A program made the position numbers and the translations under genes. A stretch of DNA of 42,176 nt, taken from positions 1 to 42,176 of the forward strand of contig LBRX01000001.1 of NCBI GenBank assembly GCA_000991645.1, written 5' to 3'. The DNA is from Candidatus Moranbacteria bacterium GW2011_GWE2_36_40. GTDB lineage: Bacteria > Patescibacteriota > Minisyncoccia > Moranbacterales > GWC2-37-73. Every line of letters starts with the position of its first letter. The stretch's first letter is position 1. Under the pieces are notes generated by a model. The model made no database searches and was not told the DNA's origin. It saw only the letters and a program-made list of their open reading frames with translations. Below are positions 37,265 to 42,176 of the stretch, piece by piece.

Positions 37265-38782
37265 ATGTTAATAGGTTTAATGGTCCTGAGTCTTCTTTTG
37301 GGAGGCGGTGCAGGGTATTTTATTCGACAATCAATAGCGCGTAGGCGACTTGATACAGCTGAGGGTAAAATTGAAAAGATGACTGAAGATGCTGAGAAAA
37401 AATCTCAGGAGCTTGTTTTGAATGCGAAGAACAAGGCAGTTGAAATATTGGAAGAAGCAAAAAAGAAGGAAAAGGAACGTGAGGACCAAATTCTCAGAAG
37501 TGAACAACGCTTGGAAAAACGTGAGGTTGCTATTGATCAAAAAACTGAGGAAATAGAAAGGGCAAAAAATGTGTTGGAGCAAAAAGTTGAAGAGGTTAGA
37601 AAAATTAGAGTAGAAGCCGAAGAAACACGTGCACGTGAGTTGGAACGTCTTGAAAAAATAGCTGGTCTTTCAAAAGAACAAGCAAAAGCTATCTTGTTGC
37701 AACTCACTGAAGAAGAAAATCGTGATGCATTGGCTGAGCGTATTGCCAAGATTGAAAGGCAAGGTGTTGAAGAAATTGAAAAAAGAGCTAAAAACATAAT
37801 GACAAGTGTCATTCAAAAATATGCTGGATCGCATGCGGCAGAAGTTGTGACAACAACCGTTTCAATACCTTCAGATGAGGTGAAGGGAAGAATTATTGGT
37901 CGCGAAGGAAGAAACATTAAAGCCTTGGAAAAACTTACAGGTGTTGAGATTATTGTTGATGATACTCCAGAAGCGATTGTTATTTCAGGATTTGATCCTG
38001 TTCGTCGCGAAATAGCTCGAATTACTGTTGAGAAATTGATTGGTGATGGGCGCATTCATCCAACAAGAATAGAGGAGGCCGTTGAATATGCAAAAAAAGA
38101 AATCGACAACAAGATAAAAGAAGCAGGAGAAGCTGCTGTGTATGATCTTGGTATTGCAGGTCTTGAACCGAAACTTGTGTATTTGCTTGGACGTCTTCGA
38201 TATCGCACAAGTTATGGGCAAAATGTTTTGCTTCATTCGCTGGAAGTTGCACATCTCTCCGGTGCACTTGCTGCAGAACTTGGCGCTGATGTGACTATTG
38301 CAAAAAAAGCAGGTCTTTTGCATGATATTGGAAAAGCTGTTGATCATGAAATTCAGGGAACACATGTGGAAATAGGTATTAAAATAATGGAAAAATTTGG
38401 CATGCAAAAGGAAATTATTGATGCTATGAAATCACATCACGAAGACTATCCTTTTGAAACTCCAGAATCTTTTATTATCGCTGCTGCAGATGCAATTTCC
38501 GCAAGTCGCCCAGGAGCTCGCAAGGATACATTGGAAAAATATCTCAAGAGACTTGAAGAATTGGAAACAACTGCAAATTCTTTTGCTGGTGTTGAAAAAA
38601 CTTATGCTATTCAAGCTGGAAGAGAAATACGCGTTTTTGTGAAGCCGGAAGAAATTGATGATTTGGGAGCTTTGAAATTGGCACGTGAAATTGCAGATAA
38701 AATTGAAGCTGACTTAAAATACCCCGGAGAAATCAAGGTTAATGTTTTACGAGAAACAAGAAGCGTGGAATACGCTCGATAA
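37265..38782 (+). CDS. rny: Ribonuclease Y
   Basis: A 505-residue protein of normal length: an N-terminal membrane anchor (MLIGLMVLSLLLGGGAGYFI), a long coiled coil (25-190, Glu/Lys/Arg-rich), a KH domain (IPSDEVKGRIIGREGRNIKALE) and an HD domain with LLHDIGKAVDHE preceded by HSLEVAHLSGALA. It is a membrane-tethered endoribonuclease that initiates mRNA decay and RNA processing. It is monocistronic with its own promoter and a long leader, and is followed by a large palindrome. Confidence 0.97.
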   Translation: MLIGLMVLSLLLGGGAGYFIRQSIARRRLDTAEGKIEKMTEDAEKKSQELVLNAKNKAVEILEEAKKKEKEREDQILRSEQRLEKREVAIDQKTEEIERAKNVLEQKVEEVRKIRVEAEETRARELERLEKIAGLSKEQAKAILLQLTEEENRDALAERIAKIERQGVEEIEKRAKNIMTSVIQKYAGSHAAEVVTTTVSIPSDEVKGRIIGREGRNIKALEKLTGVEIIVDDTPEAIVISGFDPVRREIARITVEKLIGDGRIHPTRIEEAVEYAKKEIDNKIKEAGEAAVYDLGIAGLEPKLVYLLGRLRYRTSYGQNVLLHSLEVAHLSGALAAELGADVTIAKKAGLLHDIGKAVDHEIQGTHVEIGIKIMEKFGMQKEIIDAMKSHHEDYPFETPESFIIAAADAISASRPGARKDTLEKYLKRLEELETTANSFAGVEKTYAIQAGREIRVFVKPEEIDDLGALKLAREIADKIEADLKYPGEIKVNVLRETRSVEYAR

Positions 38783-38795
38783 TTTTGGGTTCGCC

Positions 38796-38940
38796 GAAGA
38801 ATAAAATTTTTTTAAAAATATTCTCGACGCTCCTTGTTTTCTAACTAAAATTTTCCCTCGCTCAACACAATCATAGGAAAATTTTAGAGAAAACAAAGGC
38901 TTATTCAATCAAAAAAATATTTTTAAAAAATTTATTCTTC
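38796..38940. repeat. 145-nt imperfect palindrome downstream of rny
   Basis: The outer arms gaagaataaaatttttttaa.../...aaaaaatttattcttc and inner arms ttgttttctaactaaaatttt/aaaattttagagaaaacaa are complementary. The centre is ccctcgctcaacacaatcatagg. It may terminate rny, or be a small mobile palindrome. Confidence 0.7.
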
Positions 38941-38974
38941 AGCTCATTGAACATATTTATAATGTTGTGCCGTG

Positions 38975-39008
38975 CAGCGTGGAAATTTTATTAAAAATTT
39001 CCACGCTG
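38975..39008. terminator. Perfect 15-bp hairpin upstream of the HU gene
   Basis: cagcgtggaaatttt and its reverse complement flank a 4-nt loop (atta). The T/A-rich upper stem permits termination on either strand. Confidence 0.5.
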
Positions 39009-39022
39009 TGTATAACTCGGAT

Positions 39023-39052
39023 TTGCTTTATTTGGGCTAAAAATAGTACAAT
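39023..39052 (+). promoter_or_regulatory. HU gene promoter
   Basis: TTGCTT (39023-39028), an 18-nt spacer and TACAAT (39047-39052). Confidence 0.55.
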
Positions 39053-39098
39053 GGTTGGAGTAAGGATAAAATTTAAAATAGAAAGGATGGTGAATACT

Positions 39099-39380
39099 AT
39101 GGCAAATGTAAACAAGGACGCTCTTGTAGATTCAATCGCAACAAAAACTGATCTTTCAAAAAAAGCAGTTGAAAGCGTGATCGAAGCTCTTCAAGAAAAA
39201 ATTACAGATGAAATCAGACAGGGAAACAAAGTAACATTGACTGGATTTGGAACATTTAAAGTTTCTCAACGAGCCGCTCGTGAAGGAATTAACCCTCAAA
39301 CCAAAGCTAAGATTCAAATCCCTGCAATGACAGTTCCAAAATTCACTGCTGGAAAAGCATTGAAAGAAGCTGTTAAATAG
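39099..39380 (+). CDS. HU family DNA-binding protein
   Basis: The ATG at 39099 (MANVNKDALVDSIATKTDLS) is preceded by an aaggatgg site and gives the canonical 93-residue length; longer in-frame extensions upstream run through the promoter and hairpin. Family features: VTLTGFGTFKVSQRAAREGINPQT (the DNA-bending arm) and IPAMTVPKFTAGKALKEAVK. It is a nucleoid-associated dimer that bends DNA. It is monocistronic with a clear promoter and terminator, as expected for an abundant protein. Confidence 0.96.
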   Translation: MANVNKDALVDSIATKTDLSKKAVESVIEALQEKITDEIRQGNKVTLTGFGTFKVSQRAAREGINPQTKAKIQIPAMTVPKFTAGKALKEAVK

Positions 39381-39462
39381 AGGTCTCCGACCTATATAAT
39401 CTGCACTCGCTCGGATGCGAAAATATTTTTCGCTTCGCTCGCTTCGTTTGATTATAGATCTC
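39380..39462. repeat. Palindrome with GC-rich loop after HU
   Basis: The outer symmetry gag..ctatataatc / gattatag..ctc encloses cgctcgg words and a perfect hairpin gcgaaaa/ttttcgc (39417-39433). It belongs to the same loose class as 15195-15290 and 41930-41992. Confidence 0.45.
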
Positions 39463-39507
39463 ATCGTATTGAAATATATTTTTTTGAATATATCCAAAAG
39501 ATGGAAA

Positions 39508-39536
39508 CAAAACCCGCCGAAAGGTGGGTTTTGTTG
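39508..39536 (+). terminator. Terminator downstream of HU
   Basis: aaaacccgcc pairs with ggtgggtttt (one wobble) around a GAAA tetraloop, followed by gttgttctt. Confidence 0.8.
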
Positions 39537-39651
39537 TTCTTGGTTTATTATTGACGCATAGTGCAAAAGCGTGTAAGATGGGTATTAGTTGAGAAATATT
39601 CGCTTATAGGAACTAATTTCAGGTATATAGTTCGCTTCAGCACAACAAAGA

Positions 39652-39723
39652 CGGGGCGTGGTGTCAACGGTAGCACGAGTGATTTGGGATCATTTAGACA
39701 GGGTTCGAATCCCTGCGCCCCGA
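39652..39723 (+). tRNA. tRNA-Pro(TGG)
   Basis: Acceptor CGGGGCG/CGCCCCG with discriminator A, D-arm GTG-tcaacggtag-CAC, anticodon arm AGTGA-TTTGGGA-TCATT giving anticodon TGG, T-arm CAGGG-TTCGAAT-CCCTG. CCA is not encoded. Confidence 0.93.
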
Positions 39724-39727
39724 CATC

Positions 39728-39776
39728 AAGAAACAAAAAACAGACATTCCAAAAGAATGTCTGTTTTTTGTTTCTT
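39728..39776 (+). terminator. Terminator after tRNA-Pro
   Basis: A perfect 22-bp stem whose arms contain cagacattc and gaatgtctg flanked by A/T tracts, with loop caaaa. It is strong in both directions. Confidence 0.9.
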
Positions 39777-39782
39777 GTATTT

Positions 39783-39946
39783 GGAGTTCGCAGGGATTCG
39801 AACCGGCAGAAGCTAAGCAAGATTTCGTTCAGCAGGACGAAATCGCAGCGTGCGTCGATGAATGCGACCATAGGAGCATTCAGCGCTGCCGAGGACAAGG
39901 AGATTGTGAGCGACGACGAACAAGCGACGCGGAAATCCCTGCGCCC
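39783..39946. repeat. tRNA-Pro tail fragments flanking a GC-rich insert
   Basis: An inverted copy of the T-arm (gcagggattcgaacc, 39790-39804) and a direct copy of its 3' end (aatccctgcgccc, 39934-39946) bracket about 130 nt of GC-richer, gene-less sequence. The tRNA itself carries the originals at 39702-39720. The 39947-40076 stretch shows nothing further. Confidence 0.65.
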
Positions 39947-40076
39947 ATGTGTATCTTACAGATTATAGCATCTAAATTTTCTTTAAATAAAGCAAAATAT
40001 TGCATTATGCTCGCGTATTAAGATATTTCATGGCTTAGTCTGATGAAAGAATATATTGCATGTTGAGCATTACTTC

Positions 40077-40105
40077 TTGACTTAATACAAATAATTGTAT
40101 AAACT
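40077..40105 (+). promoter_or_regulatory. Candidate promoter for the ATPase/TOPRIM pair
   Basis: TTGACT (40077-40082), a 17-nt spacer and TAAACT (40100-40105), about 60 nt before the ATG. Confidence 0.45.
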
Positions 40106-40166
40106 TGCATATTATGATAATATATAGTAGGGTTAATTTGCAGGTTAATATAATAGAATCAAAATT

Positions 40167-41342
40167 ATGATCAGAAAAGTTAAATTCAATAACTTTTATT
40201 CTTTTAAGGAGGAGCAAGAAATTTCTTTTTTAACAAATAAAAAGAAATCTTATTCTTATTTTCAATCTAATGCAAAAAAAAGCGAACTGATAACAAAGGT
40301 TGCCGGTTTTATAGGTGGAAACGCTTCTGGCAAAACAAATATAATGAGGCTCTTTAGTTATTTTAATTATTTTGTTTGTGTAGAAACTAGAGGCACTGAC
40401 TTGGACGCTGCTTTTAAGACTTTTTTTAATAACAATGAGAAATCAAATTTTTATATTGAATTTGAAATAGCTGGCAGTGTTTATTTCTATGAATTTTCAG
40501 TTAAAAATAACATAATAGTAAAGGAAAAATTATCAGAAAAGAAAATTATTAAAAATTCAAAAATAGAAGAAATATTTTCTAGAAGCAATGATAAAATAGA
40601 GTCCTTGCACAAAGTTTATTTTAAGGATCTTCCAATGAACTACCTCAAAAATATTAGAGCGGATGTCTCATTGGCAGCATTTTTAAAGGCGCACTATGAC
40701 ATAGATATTATCAATAAAATATATGATTATTTTTCAAAAGTTTATAGTAATATAAATGAAAGTGGTCATTTAAATAATCCATTTTACAACAGTAAAAGTA
40801 TAGAAGCTTATTCAAAAGACAAAGATCTCAAATTTCAAATGGAAAAGTTCATAAAGCGATTTGATATTGGCTTGGAAGGCATTAAAATTAGCAAAGAGAA
40901 AAGTTGGGATGATTACGATTTTTCAATTTTTGGAATTCATAATACCAAAAAAGGTTTTAATGAGATACCTTTTCAATATGAATCAAGAGGTACACGATCT
41001 CTAATTTATGTGCTTGCCTATATTTTCAGTGCACTGAAAAATGATGGTATTGTTATTATAGATGAAATTGAAACTGGCCTTCACCCTGAAGCAGTAAAAA
41101 AAATAGTAAACTTTTTTATTGATGAAAATGAAAAAGGTGAAGCGCAATTAATCTTTTCTTCGCACTCGCTTGAGTTCATGAAAAAGTTTGATATGCAACA
41201 AATATTCTTGACTGAGAAAAATGATACTGGCAGTAGCATTACATACAGGCTTGATAAGGTCGAAGGCGTGAGGCCTGATGAAAATTTCTTAGCAAAATAT
41301 ATGTCAGGAGCCTATGGTTCATTTCCAAACATAAAAGTCTAA
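40167..41342 (+). CDS. AAA-family ATPase (AbiLi/RloA-like, OLD-type)
   Basis: A 391-residue SMC/ABC-like ATPase. The N-terminus MIRKVKFNNFYSFKEEQEISF is the usual opening of AAA_15/AAA_21 proteins. Walker A is GFIGGNASGKTNIMRLF (residue ~50), an ABC-type signature region is YESRGTRSLIYVLAYI (~275), Walker B is GIVIIDEIETGLHPE (~297), and the H-loop is IFSSHSLEFM. Such ATPases pair with nuclease-like partners in anti-phage systems: AbiL (AbiLi + AbiLii/RloB-like), PARIS and split OLD. The next gene, 4 nt downstream, encodes a TOPRIM/RloB-like protein, supporting a two-gene defence module. No overlap or readthrough is seen. Confidence 0.85.
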   Translation: MIRKVKFNNFYSFKEEQEISFLTNKKKSYSYFQSNAKKSELITKVAGFIGGNASGKTNIMRLFSYFNYFVCVETRGTDLDAAFKTFFNNNEKSNFYIEFEIAGSVYFYEFSVKNNIIVKEKLSEKKIIKNSKIEEIFSRSNDKIESLHKVYFKDLPMNYLKNIRADVSLAAFLKAHYDIDIINKIYDYFSKVYSNINESGHLNNPFYNSKSIEAYSKDKDLKFQMEKFIKRFDIGLEGIKISKEKSWDDYDFSIFGIHNTKKGFNEIPFQYESRGTRSLIYVLAYIFSALKNDGIVIIDEIETGLHPEAVKKIVNFFIDENEKGEAQLIFSSHSLEFMKKFDMQQIFLTEKNDTGSSITYRLDKVEGVRPDENFLAKYMSGAYGSFPNIKV

Positions 41343-41346
41343 AACC

Positions 41347-41847
41347 ATGACTAGAAAAACAAAATATACATGTTTAATGTTTGGGGAAGGTAAGAATGAT
41401 AAGGACTTCATTTATGCGCTTTCCGGGTTAGATAAGTTTAAAAATTATTATGCAAAAAACTGGTATTTTAAATTCGATAATGCGCATGGTTGCTCTGCTT
41501 CAAATGTAATAAAGGAATGCAAAAATCAAATAACGGGAGAAGAAGATCTTGTCCTGTGCTTTATTGATCTTGATGATCTCAAGAATGATTACAAGCAAAC
41601 ATGGGAAGAAGAAAAGCTCAAACTCGAAGATGATGCGTCAAAATATGATATCAAAATTATCTGGTTTTTAGATAAATTGGAAGAAGAATTGAGGCGTGTG
41701 CTTGGTGAGGAGTATAATGATCATTCAGCAAACAAGGAAGCAAAAAAGAGCACTGAGAAATTCATAAATTCAGATCTTTGGAACAGAATTATTGAGCTAA
41801 TCAAAAAACGTGAAAATGAGCTTGGTGTTATCAAGTACAAGGATTAA
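41347..41847 (+). CDS. TOPRIM/RloB-like partner protein
   Basis: A 166-residue protein. LMFGEGKNDKDFIYAL (residue ~11) gives the conserved Glu of a TOPRIM fold, and LVLCFIDLDDLKNDY (~72) the D-x-D motif. The C-terminal half is helical with KIIWFLDKLEEELRRVLG. This order matches RloB/AbiLii and DUF4276/DUF4435-like proteins, considered metal-dependent nucleases associated with ATPases. It is translated from the same transcript as the ATPase gene (4-nt gap). Probable role: the effector nuclease of an abortive-infection-type system (inference). Confidence 0.75.
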   Translation: MTRKTKYTCLMFGEGKNDKDFIYALSGLDKFKNYYAKNWYFKFDNAHGCSASNVIKECKNQITGEEDLVLCFIDLDDLKNDYKQTWEEEKLKLEDDASKYDIKIIWFLDKLEEELRRVLGEEYNDHSANKEAKKSTEKFINSDLWNRIIELIKKRENELGVIKYKD

Positions 41848-41929
41848 ACTCACGTTCAATAATAATCTGCGTATTGCAACTGGAAAGAGCATAGAACACT
41901 TTTTTTCAATTTAATTTATGTCGAATATT

Positions 41930-41992
41930 AAATCGCCGATAGGCCGTCAAGGTCGCTCGGCTTCGCTCTCTTGACTGCCGTCGGAACGATTT
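41930..41992. repeat. Imperfect palindrome with GC-rich loop at the right end
   Basis: aaatcg..ccgat..gtcaag pairs imperfectly with cttgac..gtcgg..cgattt around gtcgctcggcttcgctct. It lies downstream of the TOPRIM-like gene and may terminate it. The remaining 41993-42176 stretch shows no gene. Confidence 0.55.
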
Positions 41993-42176
41993 GAAATACG
42001 ACCTGTAAGCAAAAACGGAATTTTTTGCACGCCTAACAACTGCAGGGGTTAATGCTGGATTGAGGAATACGAAAATAAGTATATTCCAATACAGAAATGG
42101 GCCCCCAAATGTAATCTACAATATTGGGCATTTTTGAAAAATTAGCTAACTTTGATTTTAGAAAATACCTTCATTT

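Noticed and set aside
38967..39098. Longer HU protein
   Set aside because: The extension crosses a hairpin and the promoter; the ATG at 39099 has a Shine-Dalgarno and gives the standard length.
39561..39968. Open frames over tRNA-Pro and the GC-rich insert on both strands
   Set aside because: They translate a tRNA and its tail copies; no protein family is matched.
1..42176. Alternative genetic code with UGA as glycine (SR1/Gracilibacteria type)
   Set aside because: Full-length conserved genes read through without internal UGA, and UGA is used as a stop (for example xerD and the LysM-CHAP gene).

Overview
The window is AT-rich, uses the standard code with UGA as a stop, and is dense with genes. 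It looks like a chromosomal piece of a Candidate Phyla Radiation (Patescibacteria) bacterium, probably a Parcubacteria/Moranbacteria-like lineage. This is inference from gene content: a type IV secretion-like apparatus built from PrgI, split VirB4, VirB6/TrbL-like and many VirB2-like pilins; DUF4446; small LysM/CHAP and G5/RlpA cell-wall proteins; and typical CPR intergenic repeats. No rRNA, CRISPR array or replication origin was seen. Two tRNAs are present: Ser(CGA) and Pro(TGG).

Layout. 1-4.7 kb: the end of a metallophosphoesterase gene, then a minus-strand translation group (tRNA-Ser, DUF4446, infB, a frame-disrupted rbfA, nrnA-like). 4.9-12.5 kb: a methyltransferase, an orphan sugar-binding-type lipoprotein, and secretion locus 1 (two pilin-like proteins, PrgI, VirB4 N-domain, VirB4 ATPase, a membrane protein). 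12.6-21.3 kb: a ComM/YifB ATPase, a G5-RlpA wall protein, rsmA, a Fic protein with its own operator region, an ORF6N gene remnant, a UvrD/PcrA helicase and a Xer recombinase. 21.5-31 kb: a LysM-CHAP hydrolase, a lipoprotein and secretion locus 2 (VirB6-like, two unknown proteins, four pilin-like proteins, one of them with a large Cys-rich ectodomain). 31-39.4 kb: housekeeping genes nusA, ppa, tig, clpP, gpmI (minus), rny and an HU gene. 39.6-41.9 kb: tRNA-Pro and a two-gene ATPase + TOPRIM-like pair that resembles a phage-defence module.

The two secretion loci together encode inner-membrane, ATPase and pilin-like parts of one machine, but no coupling protein, relaxase or VirB11 is visible here. 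The neighbouring ComM-like ATPase and wall hydrolases fit a role in DNA uptake, attachment or envelope traffic rather than classical conjugation (inference).

The most unusual layer is non-coding. Many intergenic gaps hold arrays of degenerate 7-nt words, usually as a left array and a complementary right array. One such pair is a perfect 36-bp terminal inverted repeat enclosing a four-helix-bundle (S23/IVP-like) gene inside the pilin operon, and gene-less shorter relatives occur elsewhere, so this resembles a mobile element with MITE-like derivatives. Similar 7-nt arrays lie in frame inside rsmA, and other palindromic repeats lie in frame inside the helicase and gpmI genes. Candidate leader controls are visible upstream of infB (start-sequestering hairpin), nusA (promoter followed at once by a terminator), fic (three operator copies) and rny.
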